From the NCBI RefSeq assembly GCF_900205865.1, contig NZ_LT906662.1, positions 744,001 to 808,000 of the forward strand: a stretch of 64,000 bases of DNA, in the 5' to 3' direction. The stretch comes from Thermoanaerobacterium sp. RBIITD. Its GTDB lineage: Bacteria; Bacillota; Thermoanaerobacteria; Thermoanaerobacterales; Thermoanaerobacteraceae. Positions 44,106 to 54,376 of this stretch are shown one piece after another; the stretch's first letter is position 1, and each line of letters opens with the position of its first letter. Made by a program: the position numbers and the translations under genes. The notes below the pieces were generated by a model. The model made no database searches. It had not been told where the DNA came from and saw nothing but the letters and a program-made list of their open reading frames with translations.

Positions 44106-46075
44106 GAGTATTCTCGGCAACTTCTGTTGCCTGATATAACTGAATTTCAGGAGACATATTTAAAATTTATCCCCCAAAATTTCATTCTGAAATCATTTTT
44201 CGATTTCCAATTCATTTACATCTTTATTTACATTGTAAGAATTTTTTTCTTTGTTTTTCCTTCTTCTAACATATTTGGTTACATTCTATCTTGACTTTTT
44301 TTAATCGCCACAATAATCGAAATGGATGGTGTTTTTACCATACTACTTGCTATTGAGGTGATTTTATGTTGGGCGCATGGCGTTCGCATTCTGATTATCA
44401 GTCTTTCCTTGTCGAAAATATTCGGCATATTTATGCTTCAGATAAAAATTGTGTCCTTCAATTTTCTGAAGCTTTATCTAAACTCTATAATTTGGATCTT
44501 GATGTTCTTAAACCTGTGGTTGAACCTTATTACTCTAATACTGGTTCTCCAGCCAAAAACCAACCTAAAGTTTTTCGGTCTTTTATGCTTATGTCTATGC
44601 TTAAGTGCCACAGTATTACTAAATGGGTTTACATGCTTCATCATGATGATCTTTTGTGCTACATGATTGGCGTATCCCCTGATAATATTCCTGGTGTTGG
44701 CACTCATTATGACTTGATTAACAGGTTTTGGCTTGAGGATCCTGATATTGAAAGAGACCGACAGGTTTCTCTCCATCCTTTTAAACGCAAACCACGTAAA
44801 AAGCTTGCTAAAAATCAGAAGCTTCCACCACGCCACCCTGGTATTATACAGAAATTTGTTGATTTGGCTTTACAGGGTAAAATTTTGAATCAAGGCTTGA
44901 GAAGCTTTTTCAACAAATTTTTGCCTATGTTGCTGTTAGGCCTTCCGCTGAAGCCGGTATCCTCGGTGATACTGAAAAACTTTCTATCTCAGGTGATGGT
45001 ACTTGTATTAAGACTGGCGGAAGTCCTTTCGGTATTAGAACTTGTGATTGTGCTAAAAATGGTATTTTTAATTGCGATTGCCATCGCAAGTTCTCTGACC
45101 CTGATGCTCGCTATGGTTGGGATAGTTATCATGAGACTTGGTTTTATGGTTATTCTGGTTATTTTTTGGTTACATATAACGAGGAGCTTAAATCTGATAT
45201 TCCTATTTATCTTCGCTTAGTTGAGGCTCCTCGTTATGATGGTGTTACTGCTATTGTTGCTTTGTCTGAAGCAAGGGCTTTGTATCCTGATTTTGTTTTT
45301 GATAAATTTATTGGTGATTGTGCTCACGATAATCACCCCACTTACCATCTTCTTAATAAGTGGAATATTAAACCTATAATTCCTCTTAACAAGAAGAATA
45401 AAGGTAAAAGCCAGTACCAAGGTACTGTTAAAATCAATGAAAATGGTATTCCTGTCTGTATGGCAGGATTACCTATGGTTTACAATGGTTTTATGAAAGA
45501 CCGCAATAGAATTAAATGGCGCTGTCCTTTTGCAACTGGTAAGGTTGATTCATGCAATTGTAAAGATAAGTGCTCCTCTTCTGATTATGGCAGAACTATT
45601 TATACGAAGCCTTCTTTTGACCCTCGCCTATTCACTGCCATTCCACGTGGTTCTGATGAATGGAAGGAGGAGATGAGAAAGCGAACTTCTTCTGAGCGTG
45701 TTAATAAAAGGCTTCTTAATGATTATGAGTTAGAGCTATCTAAAACCAGAGGCAAAAAGCGCTGGTCTTTCTGGATTATGATACACTCTATTAATATCCA
45801 TCTTGATGCTAGATTGAAAAAATCTAAGTTTAATTTTATTTCTATGCTTGATGGATTATTAGATAGAGCAGCATAAACATTATACTTCCATATACTGTTA
45901 ATTTTAAGCCTATTTTATTAGGTTTTGTTTCTTATACTCTTTTTTTAGATTGATTTGCATTATTTTACATTTTATTTCCTCTTTTCTTATTTTTATCGCA
46001 AAGTCATTGTTATTTTTTGTATCTGATTTCTAATTTATGTCATTTTATGACACTGGAAATTAGTTTCCGAAATCA
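44106..46075 (+). mobile_element. DDE insertion sequence, copy 1
   Basis: Left end GTATTCTCGGCAACTTCTG and right end (inverted) TGATTTCGGAAACTAATTTC are imperfect terminal repeats. A second copy at 54377-56210 shares sequence from the GAGTATTC end to CCGAAATCA. About 260 nt of leader precede the ORF. Confidence 0.78.
44366..45876 (+). pseudogene. IS transposase, two frames (copy 1)
   Basis: Frame one from 44366 reads MLGAWRSHSDYQSFLVENIR ... HPGIIQKFVDLALQGKILNQ. The matching continuation LEKLFQQIFAYVAVRPSAEA lies in the -1 frame from about 44900 and runs to 45876 (LDGLLDRAA). The second part has DGTCIKTGG and KFIGDCAHDN, likely DDE aspartates. The same break exists in copy 2, so it is either a programmed -1 frameshift or a fixed defect spread by transposition. 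The IS family is not certain. Confidence 0.75.
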
Positions 46076-46084
46076 ATCTCATCT

Positions 46085-46215
46085 GGCTCATCCTGCCGTC
46101 AAACATCGCATGCATATGGGCAGCGTGGGTGAAAGCGGCAGCCCGATGGAGAATTTGCTGGGTCGGTCGGCTCGCCTCGCACCACCGGTTTTGGCCCGGT
46201 TCTCTGCCACGGGTC
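46085..46215 (-). pseudogene. Fragment of a peptide/nickel ABC transporter ATPase
   Basis: Minus-strand frame reads DPANSPSGCRFHPRCPYACD, the cysteine-containing C-terminal signature of OppD/DppD-type ATPases. Frames break on both sides. Higher GC than the surroundings. Confidence 0.7.
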
Positions 46216-46466
46216 GGGTAGTAGAACTGACTGTAAAAGTATGTAAAAGGGTTCTTTACTTTCAGAACGAAAATTGTTGACATATTTTGCTATACCTCCT
46301 ATTTCCTTCTAAATCATGGCCCACAGGTAATATCGCCCTCGCAAACTGCGTAAAGGCAAATGACTGTCATCAAGAAAGTTTGATTATTCTTCGATCTCTA
46401 CTTTCCATAAAACCTGGTACCGGTGCCATGGCAACGGCGGGCTGATTTCAAAGTTTTTCAGCTTTT

Positions 46467-46865
46467 TTAAGCTTCAATTCCGTCCCTTGTTGCCGATTTC
46501 TTAAGGTAAGTTTCGAACGCATACTTCACTGCCTGGGCATTAAAAGGTGTGCAATCATGAAACTTAATTCCTTTTCTGAGTTGAAAAGTATATATTTTTC
46601 CGTCTTCAATTTTCCAGGATTCAGCAAGTAAAGGTTTGATCTTCATGTTAGAATCAAACATTACCAGACCTTCACTGCACAAACAGGCCTTCCCACCCCA
46701 ACCACAGCTGTAGTCATCCTTGCCGGTAGCAATTTGCAATACTTTCTCTTTTGCTTCTGGGGAACTGGTTGGTGCGGCACATCCAGCCAGCAATACTACC
46801 ACAACAAGTAAAAAGCAAAAAGATGCTTGAAAACGTCCACTGTCGGAACGAAGCGACGCTGACAA
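46467..46865 (-). pseudogene. Peptide/nickel-binding lipoprotein, N-terminal fragment
   Basis: 132 residues: lipobox LLAGC, then IATGKDDYSCGWGGKACLCS, LAESWKIEDGKIYTFQLRKG and FNAQAVKYAFETY, typical of family 5 solute-binding proteins (about 520 residues). It ends after the first 130 residues. The fragment at 46085-46215 was probably part of the same operon. Confidence 0.8.
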
Positions 46866-46969
46866 TTTTTATATATCATACTGGACGATTTTGTTCAAGT
46901 CAGCACTTTGTGACAGAATATGACAGAATAGGGACGTTGTTTACTTGTTGACATATTTCACATTGTGAT

Positions 46970-47235
46970 GTCCCCGATAAAATAGACACACATTAGTGTA
47001 ATTCACTTTAGATTTCTCCCTTTTGTGGGATCTGCCCGCACCCTCCCTCACCGGGAGGCAGTTGGCCATGCTTTGCATGACCAACTGAGCAAAAGGATAG
47101 AGTTCAGTGGGCTGTCAAGGGTAAAGACTCCGTCCCGGCTTCGCCGGCCCTTGACCGCGTGGTACATGTATACTTAGGTAGCAATTTCCAATAACTTGCG
47201 GCGTTTAATCTCCATCGGGGACAAATACCCCAGAC
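46970..47235 (-). pseudogene. IS3-type (IS150-like) element, right-end remnant
   Basis: LGYLSPMEIKRRKLLEIAT, the last residues of an IS3 OrfB, reads from about 47235 to 47175. It is followed by about 180 nt of GC-rich non-coding DNA and a terminus TGTCTATTTTATCGGGGACA near 46970. Confidence 0.7.
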
Positions 47236-47711
47236 TGCATGACGTCACTTCCGGTTGTAAAATACTTCAACATACTCAAAAATGGCATATTTAGCTTCTT
47301 CACGGGTTTGAACTGACAAAGGTGTACAAGTTCGTTTTTTAAGGTACTGAAAAGCTCTCTGTGCAGGCGTATCTCGTCCACTTTCTCATCATTCTGCAAA
47401 CCGTATATAATGCCTTTTATCGTCGTATAATCTACACCGTCTGATATTATAGTGCTTTTGTTGCCGTCAAAATACCACTCGACAACGGGCTTCTTGCAAA
47501 CGATATGTTTTTTCGGTTTGGTTTTTTGCAAATAGATTCTATATTCGCCAGGGTTCATGATAACATCGTAGTCGTCCTCAAAAATATAGGCATTAAGCTT
47601 CCCTGCGAACTGCATATTAGCTCCTTCCATAATAGAAAGGTTCATTTCGTACCCGCTATAAACAAACATAATCTCATTTTCTACAGATTCTTTGTTGCAA
47701 AAAATAACCAA
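47205..47711 (-). CDS. Unknown protein, 3' end replaced by an IS3 fragment
   Basis: 168 residues, TTG start with GGGGTGATG upstream. Body beta-rich (YIFEDDYDVIMNPGEYRIYL, KPVVEWYFDGNKSTIISDGV). The last residues (SGVFVPDGD) are the IS3 sequence in a wrong frame, so the original C-terminus is lost. Second gene of a pair with 47726-48052. Not recognised. Confidence 0.5.
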   Translation of the reverse strand: MVIFCNKESVENEIMFVYSGYEMNLSIMEGANMQFAGKLNAYIFEDDYDVIMNPGEYRIYLQKTKPKKHIVCKKPVVEWYFDGNKSTIISDGVDYTTIKGIIYGLQNDEKVDEIRLHRELFSTLKNELVHLCQFKPVKKLNMPFLSMLKYFTTGSDVMQSGVFVPDGD

Positions 47712-47725
47712 TATACATCACCCCT

Positions 47726-48052
47726 TTACACCCAGGCTATATAGGTAAATTTGCCAAGAACAGCAAATTTTAAATTAGAATCTGAGCTATCGCCCCATAA
47801 TACGTAACATGCCACTTTGAACAAGGCTTTTTGTTGGTCTATGCTGACAATTCTGCACCTGATATTGTGGAGCCAGGGGCCGCTACTACTGTACCCCGCC
47901 CAATTAACATCAGTGTCCTTAAAAGCAACCGCTACACGAAAGTCCTTCCCCTTAAATTCGGGAGGCAATTGCACCGGAATCAAAGCGGCCTCGCCCTGGC
48001 TTGCACTGTCAATACCCACATCGTAAGTGCCTACTTCGCCGGCGTGCAACAA
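47726..48052 (-). CDS. Unknown protein, probably 5'-truncated
   Basis: 108 residues, beta-rich (VGTYDVGIDSASQGEAALIP, VAVAFKDTDVNWAGYSSSGP). No family recognised. 14 nt before the next gene. It may be a fragment of a larger structural or carbohydrate-binding protein; DNA further upstream does not continue it. Confidence 0.45.
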   Translation of the reverse strand: MLHAGEVGTYDVGIDSASQGEAALIPVQLPPEFKGKDFRVAVAFKDTDVNWAGYSSSGPWLHNIRCRIVSIDQQKALFKVACYVLWGDSSDSNLKFAVLGKFTYIAWV

Positions 48053-48209
48053 ATAATTATATTCCCGCCGGCTTGTTAACCCGCTAATAGCAAAGAACGT
48101 TATGCCGTCAAGTTAAAAACAACGGCCTGCTGGGGGAGTGCTCGAATCAGTGTCCAACGCCCACTGAATTTTAACAAAATAAAAACTTAACTATTCCAAG
48201 GAATATAAA

Positions 48210-48710
48210 TCACAAATTGCACACCGAGGTAAAATTTTCAGGTTTTATTAGGTCCAACAGTCCCTCATGACGCTCCACAATCTGTTTGATGATGAATAAT
48301 CCCAAGCCACTATGCTGGCTCATATCCTTGGTGGTATAACCGGCAGCTTTCTCCTCCGCTAGTTCGGTGCGCCGCGGGTCCACCACGATAAGCTTCGCGC
48401 CCCGGCGCGCCGCCTGCCTCATTTTATAGCCGATCACCGGGTAAGCTTCCGTGGGATTTATCCCAATCAACAGTGATAATTCCGTCCCTGCAATCTCAGA
48501 AATGGAATTGGTCATCGCGCCGCTGTCGAAGGAAGTGGCCAGCCCGGCCACCGTGGGCGCGTGGCAGTTGCGGGCACAGTGGTCTACATTGTTTGTGCCC
48601 ATCACCACCCTTGAAAATTTTTGCACCAGATAGTTCTCTTCGTTGGTGCACCGGGCGGAACTCAAAGCGGTAAAGGAGTCCGGTCCGTATTTTTCTTTGA
48701 TTTCTTTGCT
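48210..48710 (-). pseudogene. Formate dehydrogenase fragment fused to a histidine kinase end
   Basis: Residues before and after the formal start (KEIKEKYGPDSFTALSSARC, TNNVDHCARNCHAPTVAGLA, LIVVDPRRTELAEEKA) are from the molybdopterin domain of FdhA. At about 48330 the frame passes directly into SQHSGLGLFIIKQIVERHEG, the G2 box of a histidine-kinase ATPase domain. Two unrelated gene pieces joined in frame; no function expected. Confidence 0.8.
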
Positions 48711-48978
48711 TGCTCAAAATCATATGAGTCATTTCAATTTCTTGTTTTGTGGTCATAGTCCTTGCTAATTGCAAAAAATCTTCTGGTCTTTTTTCTGTTC
48801 GCTATTCTTTGAATAATATTCTGTTTTCTAACCTCCAGCCTAAACGCGTTATGTTAATCATAACCGGCACAATGAATCACCTTTTAGCACAAGCTTTGTT
48901 GGTATACAGCGCTTGATTGTTTTGGTATTATACGGTAACCTTATATCGAATATTAGTTCTGTATAAGGATGACCATGC

Positions 48979-50245
48979 ATGCTAAACGCTTTCTCCAGGG
49001 CTGAAGTGTATACACCCCGAAGCCCCCGCAAAAACCAATATTACCGGTGTGTGGAAGCACATTTTGAAGAACTGGAAGGTACATGGGAAGACAGGTACCA
49101 AAAGGAGTATGGGTATTGGCGGCCTTATTTGCTGGACGTCATATACAAATATCTGGACTGCGGTGACCTTCATCTGAGTTTTGCCCGGGTGAAATGCGAT
49201 GACTGCAACCATGAATATCTACTTCCATTTTCCTGTAAACGCCGGCACTTTTGCCCTTCCTGCCATCAAAAACGTGTGGTTGAATTTGGTGAGTTCCTGT
49301 ATGGAGAGGTGCTGAAACGGGTACCCCATCGCCAATGGGTCTTCAGTATTCCCAAAAGGCTTAGATTATATTTCATGTATGACCGCAGACTTCTGGCCAA
49401 GCTGAGCCAATGCGCCTGAAAGGTTCTATCGGTCTATCTGAAGTAAGGGGTTTCGCTGGATGATCCTAATCCAGGCGCTGTCATAGTTGTGCAGACCTTT
49501 GGAGATTTTCTGAATTTCAACCCACACCTTCACATCATTGCAACGGATGGCTGTTTTGATAAAGACGGCGGGTTTATGGTTGGGGCCGTACCGGACGCTT
49601 CAGCCCTGGAAGGGTTGTTTCGCCTGCAGGTCTTCAAAATGCTAAAAAAAGAAGAGAAAATAACTGATTTTATCATAGAAAATATGATGGGTTGGCATCA
49701 CAGCGGGTTTAACGTATATTCTGGAGAAGCCATCTGGCCTTCCGACCAGGAGGGAATTGAAAGGTTAGCCCAATACATTGTCCGGGCTCCCATTTCACAG
49801 GAAAGGTTGCTCTATATACCGGCATCCGAATCGAATGACTGTGTCGCGCGAGTAATCTATAAAGGCAAAAACAGCGGAGTCCGTAAAACTTTTGTGGCGT
49901 TGGATTGGTTGGCCCGGCTTGTTACCCATATTCCCAACAGAGGTGAACAACTTGTCCGGTATTACGGGTACTATTCAAACAAGTCAGGGGGAATGCGCAA
50001 AAAAAACAGAGACTGACAGCCAGGCGCCTTCACTAGTTGATTCCGATATTTCAAAAAAGGTTTTCCGCAGAAACTGGGCCCGCCTGATTCAAAAGGTTTA
50101 CCATACCGACCCGTTGCTATGCCCCAAGTGCAATGGCTTCATGCGCATCATATCCTTTATAGAAGAGGAAGAGACCATCAAGAAGATATTGCTGCACCTG
50201 GATCTGTGGATGCCGGGAAATCATGATCTCCCCCAACCTTTATAG
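48979..50245 (+). pseudogene. IS91-family transposase, interrupted
   Basis: N-terminal zinc-binding part CDDCNHEYLLPFSCKRRHFC followed by CPSCHQKRVVEFG (48979-49419). Two stops lie between 49419 and 49480. The rolling-circle domain follows with HLHIIATDG (HUH-type motif in FNPHLHI), VYKGKNSGVRK-type region and a C-terminal CPKCNGFMRIISF from a third frame (to 50245). GC-rich relative to the window. Inactive. Confidence 0.82.
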
Positions 50246-50715
50246 GGAGCATCAGTACATTCTGCTTCAAAACCTTCCGGACCGTCTTATGATATAACCA
50301 ATGATGATTCTGTCCTCCAAATGCCGTATGAGGATGAATATTCCCAGTTGACACCTTATGAGGACTGTATTTAGGGGTATCAAGATAGGTTCACGATTTG
50401 GACAGTATAGGGCTATGAGGATTGTTCACGTGTTGTTACATGGAATCTGTCATGGCCTGTTTGATTGTGCGCACATTTTGGCATGAGAGTCTGCATGCCT
50501 GTCCTTTTTGGTAAAACAGCCAGGCTATCGTTTATATAAATCCGGTAAAGCAACAGTTTATAGAAAAATTATCGTTAAATTAAGCATAAATCGGCTACAA
50601 TTTTATGTTTGACGGACAGTAATATAATGTCCATGAAAAAGCAAATTCCTATTCACGAACTGAATATATAATCGAGTAATAGGGGCGGCAAGAGATTATT
50701 GAGCTAAAGATATAA
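50246..50715. other. Gap after the IS91 remnant
   Basis: No coding sequence recognised. The left part may still belong to the IS91 terminus. AT content returns to the window average near 50560. Confidence 0.4.
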
Positions 50716-51087
50716 TCACATTTTTTTATCATTTACAATCTTAGATAGAATAAAGTATAAAAATCCAAAGCCGGAACATATAATAGAAATAATAATCTTA
50801 AGTCCCAGGGAATACTCCAAAAAGCTAAGGGAATATAAAAATGAACCCACAAATATAAGTGTGATTAATACTAATTGTAATGTAATATTAGGAATTATTT
50901 TAGTAACAATATAAGGCAGTATTCCTACTAGTAGGATGAAATAAGCTGGTATAAAAAGAAATACGGTAGTTATATCAGTGAACAGGGGAAACATATTACC
51001 TTTATAGTTTGGCCAAAAGGTAATAACGATGTATAGTGTTGAAATTAATAGAATTAATGAAATTCCTAACCATATTTTATATTTCAT
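50716..51087 (-). CDS. Four-helix membrane protein
   Basis: 123 residues with hydrophobic segments at about 7-25, 42-65, 70-90 and 96-116. The C-terminus is basic (SKIVNDKKM). No family recognised. It lies downstream of the secreted protein at 51334-52296 on the same strand but behind a terminator-like hairpin. Confidence 0.65.
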   Translation of the reverse strand: MKYKIWLGISLILLISTLYIVITFWPNYKGNMFPLFTDITTVFLFIPAYFILLVGILPYIVTKIIPNITLQLVLITLIFVGSFLYSLSFLEYSLGLKIIISIICSGFGFLYFILSKIVNDKKM

Positions 51088-51125
51088 CTTATAAGACGAT
51101 CTCCTTTACTGAAATTATTGTAGCA

Positions 51126-51173
51126 CAAAACAATCCAAGATGCAACCTCAAAGGTCACATCCTGGATTGTTTT
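51126..51173. terminator. Terminator hairpin
   Basis: AAAACAATCCA-GATG and CATC-TGGATTGTTTT pair around a 17-nt loop; A and T runs allow use from either side. Confidence 0.8.
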
Positions 51174-51333
51174 CCGGTATATTTGATGAGCTATTAATCA
51201 GCAGAAATTATACATTTAACCAGCGATGAGAAAACTTATAAGGCGAAAGCCTCATTAGTAACGATGGGGATTGAAAAATTATTAATAAAATAATGTTGCG
51301 AATCTGCAGTGTTATCCTATTCATTAAAAAACT

Positions 51334-52296
51334 TTAATAGGTATACCACTGGCTTTGCCATACATACTTGTACTGATAATCGCCTACAGAGCTTTCAGAT
51401 AAAATTAACTCACCTTTATTTTTAGCGGTATAGAAAGCTGTTTTATAACCTGCATTTGGCATTTTTCCATAATATGCTCTACCATAGCAGTTATTATGCA
51501 AATCCATAATGTTGCTTACCGTAAAGAACGACTTGAAAAACGAATAACTGGACTTGCAAATTGTGACTAATTGATATTTTAAATCAGGAATATATGCAAC
51601 TGCATCAGAAAAAGCTTTATTGGCTGCATTATAGTCGCTATAACCTTGGCTTCTGTACGTATTATATCTATTTGTATAATAGTTGGTTACGGGTTCAAGG
51701 ATTAATATCCCCCATTCATGATTTATTGTAGCAGTCCGTGTTTTCAGGGCTCCTACACCCCCGGTAGAAATGTAATTCCAACTAAAGTGTCTAAAAGCAT
51801 CTTGCAACATAACATTACTAGGGAATTCTTTTAGGGCTGCATCTCTTGCTTGGTTAGCATAGGTAACTCCAATTTTATATATCTCTGTACTGGTTAAGCC
51901 TTCATCTAGATCGAGAACTCCTTCCATAAAGTTGGCTGCTCTTAATTTGGCTTTATTTTGATCATAGTAAGTACCGGTAGCAGTTATTAGTTGATCACTT
52001 TTGTCGTTTTTCGATTTGGTTCCATTTAACTTATCAAGAAGCTTTATTGCTTTTTCAGTATTTTGTTGAATTTGGGCTTGGTCTATTTTGGGAAGTTTGC
52101 TTTTGTTAAAATCGTCTTCAATAGCTTTAATAGTATTATCAATATCTTGTTGGGTTGTAGTTGTTTCTTCCATTACCTCAATGGGTTCCCCATATTTCAC
52201 AGGGAATTTATCAACTTCAGCGAATGCAGTTGAGACCATAGAGGATACTATAAGCGCAACGGCTATTAAAATCGTAATAGATTTTTTCTTCAACAT
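51334..52296 (-). CDS. Secreted protein with DUF6973-like C-terminal domain
   Basis: 320 residues: signal peptide MLKKKSITILIAVALIVSSM, cleavage after AFA; Gln/Lys-rich helical linker (TTTTQQDIDNTIKAIEDDFN); then MLQDAFRHFSWNYISTGG, TINHEWGILILEP and IMDLHNNCYGRAYYGK, a pattern (D-AFRH, H, D-NN-G) typical of DUF6973-type hydrolase-like domains. The signal peptide differs from the module proteins. Could be a cell-wall or toxin enzyme; function unproven. Confidence 0.75.
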   Translation of the reverse strand: MLKKKSITILIAVALIVSSMVSTAFAEVDKFPVKYGEPIEVMEETTTTQQDIDNTIKAIEDDFNKSKLPKIDQAQIQQNTEKAIKLLDKLNGTKSKNDKSDQLITATGTYYDQNKAKLRAANFMEGVLDLDEGLTSTEIYKIGVTYANQARDAALKEFPSNVMLQDAFRHFSWNYISTGGVGALKTRTATINHEWGILILEPVTNYYTNRYNTYRSQGYSDYNAANKAFSDAVAYIPDLKYQLVTICKSSYSFFKSFFTVSNIMDLHNNCYGRAYYGKMPNAGYKTAFYTAKNKGELILSESSVGDYQYKYVWQSQWYTY

Positions 52297-52519
52297 CCAA
52301 ATTACCTCCTCGTATAATTATTTTTGTAGACAATAAATTTGTCTCACATCTTAAAATTTAATAAAGCACATTGATAATTGGAAATTACCTCTTTTTAAAA
52401 TCATCATTTGGAAATCACATCTATTGCCATGTATCTAAAATATCAAATTAAGTACATGGCACAGGCCGCCACATCTTTTATTTTACGGCCTTTATGTTTA
52501 CTTTTGAGATAACTTGTAG

Positions 52520-52755
52520 CATTATTATACTGTAAAGTTAATATGGGACAGGCTTTTGTCCTCCTTGCGGTTTTTCCGCTCTTTTTAGTGTGGTCCCTAC
52601 ACCAGATTTGCCTTTTCTAACGCAATCTCTTTGTCGTATATAAACCCCTGGCAGCAGAGGATTCATGTTTATATACTAATAGCTAATTGCGAGGTTGCTA
52701 CATAATCTGGCCCACAGTTATCTCAAATTAACTTTCATTTACACCATTACCTTTG
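52520..52755 (+). ncRNA. Probable bridge RNA region of the second IS110
   Basis: Non-coding left end. Stem candidates GGGACAGGCTTTTGTCC, GCGGTTTTTCCGC and GTGGTCCCTACACC occur close together. Boundaries not determined. Confidence 0.45.
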
Positions 52756-52773
52756 AAAGGAGGTGCCATAGCT

Positions 52774-54035
52774 TTGAATAAACTTTTCGTAGGCATGGAT
52801 ATAAGTTTGGATGATGTCAAGGTTCATATTATCGACCAAGACGGTAACGATGCTTGCCATCGTTTTTCTGTGGATAATAATCCTTCTGGTTGCGATATTT
52901 TAGTGTCTCATATCTTGGATTGTTGTAATAAATACAACATTCAGAAGGTTTTTATTGGCCTAGAATCTACTTCAGTCTATGGTTGGCATATTCAGTATTA
53001 TTTAGCTGACCATGTTTCTTTGAAGCCTTTTAATCCTTCTGTAACTACTTTTAATGCTAATACTGTCAGGGCTTTTAAAAAGTCTCTTGGCGATTTGCCT
53101 AAGAATGACTGGGTTGATGCTTTTGTCATTTTGCTGAAAAATTAAGATTTGGAAGGCTTCCTAAATCTTGTCCTGTAGATTTTAGATACCTTGCTCTCCA
53201 AAGGCTTACCCGCCATCGCTTTCACATTGTTGATAGTATTGTCAGGGAGAAAAATTATTTCCTAAGTAATCTGTTTCTTAAATTTAGTGGCTTATGTCAG
53301 ATTAAAGTTTTTAGCAACAATTTTGGTACGGCTGCTACTGAAATATTTAATGAGTTTTTAACTCTTGATGATATTGCGGCTCGACCGCTTGAAGATCTTA
53401 TTGCCTTTTTAGTTGATAAAGACAGAGACCATTTTAATGACCCTAATGCTACGGCTAAATTACTCCAAGATGCTGTACGCAAATCTTATAGAATCAACAC
53501 TAATGTAAATGATTCTTTGAATTTTGTTATCAAGTCTTGCCTTGATAATATACAGTATCTTGAAAAGCAGAAGAAAGCTTCTGAAAAGACCATTGCCAAT
53601 GAAGTCAAAGGATTTAAGAATCAATTTCTTTGTCTTACTTCAGTAAATGGCATTGGTCCAACTATAGCAGCTGGCCTAATATCTGAGATAGGCGGAATAT
53701 CAAGGTTTGATAATGATAATGCCCTTGCAAAGTTTTCCGGCATATATTGGTCAGAATACCAGTCTGCGGATTTTAAAGCGGAGGACACATATTTAAAACG
53801 CACTGGTAATGAGTATCTCAGATATTACTTTATTCAAGCAGCCGACCAACTTAGGAAATATTGTCCTGAGTTTTCACAATACTATGCTCGCAAATTTAAT
53901 GAAGGTAAAACTCATAAACACAAACATGCTTTAGTTTTAACGGCACGCAAAGCTGTAAGGTTAGTCTTTGCTCTGCTGCGCGAAGAAAAACTTTATAAAC
54001 CACCAGCAATGAAAGGAGATGATTGTAAATACTAA
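52774..54035 (+). pseudogene. IS110-family transposase with one frameshift
   Basis: TTG start at 52774 with AAAGGAGGTG 9 nt upstream. VGMDISLDDVKVHI, IGLESTSVYGWHI and PKNDWVDAFVI give the DEDD residues. A one-base loss near 53132 moves the frame; EKLRFGRLPKSCPVDFRYLA continues to 54035. The C-terminal domain has VNGIGPTIAAGLISEIGGIS and YWSEYQSADFKAEDTYLKRT. Only one indel separates the two parts. Confidence 0.85.
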
Positions 54036-54376
54036 CATAATATCCCATTACCATAATTAACATATATTTCCATTGCTATTTTTAGTAATGGTTAGCTTTG
54101 CTATACTCTTTTTTAGCTGTTTTTTTAAAAAATTTTTTAATTTTTTTCAATCACCCCTTGACATATTACCGAAATACTAATTTTTTTGAGATTAAATAAA
54201 TTGCAAATTCCTTTGAAAAATGGTTAAATAAAATTGTAATAGTGGTTATGGACGGCAATAACAAGGGCACGCGATTGTCAGGTCAGTACCCGGTTGTCTG
54301 CCAGATCCACTATTACTTTTTTTGCGGGAGGATCTCGGGATAATTGCCTCAATGTTCTCACCTCCTCTCGAAGAAT
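54036..54376. other. Gap between the two insertion sequences
   Basis: AT-rich, then about 130 nt of higher GC (54246-54370) whose minus strand reads a short piece, RQLSRDPPAKKVIVDLADNR, behind a GAGGAGGTG site. It ends after about 24 codons. Probably a 5' fragment of a lost gene. Confidence 0.35.

Larger units (their letters stand above)
52500..54060 (+). mobile_element. Second IS110-family element, transposase frameshifted
   Basis: Transposase gene preceded by about 250 nt of structured non-coding DNA and followed by a short right end. Different subgroup from 21375-22800 (low sequence similarity). Ends are estimates; the DDE element copy 2 begins about 300 nt later. Confidence 0.65.

Noticed and set aside
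46035-46283. 82-codon minus-strand ORF as a gene
   Set aside because: Its frame is not the coding one; the neighbouring frame holds the OppD-type signature, so the ORF is a shadow of a remnant.
51230-51290. A stretch resembling a CRISPR repeat end (GATGGGGATTGAAAA)
   Set aside because: It occurs once, with no spaced repeats and no cas genes.
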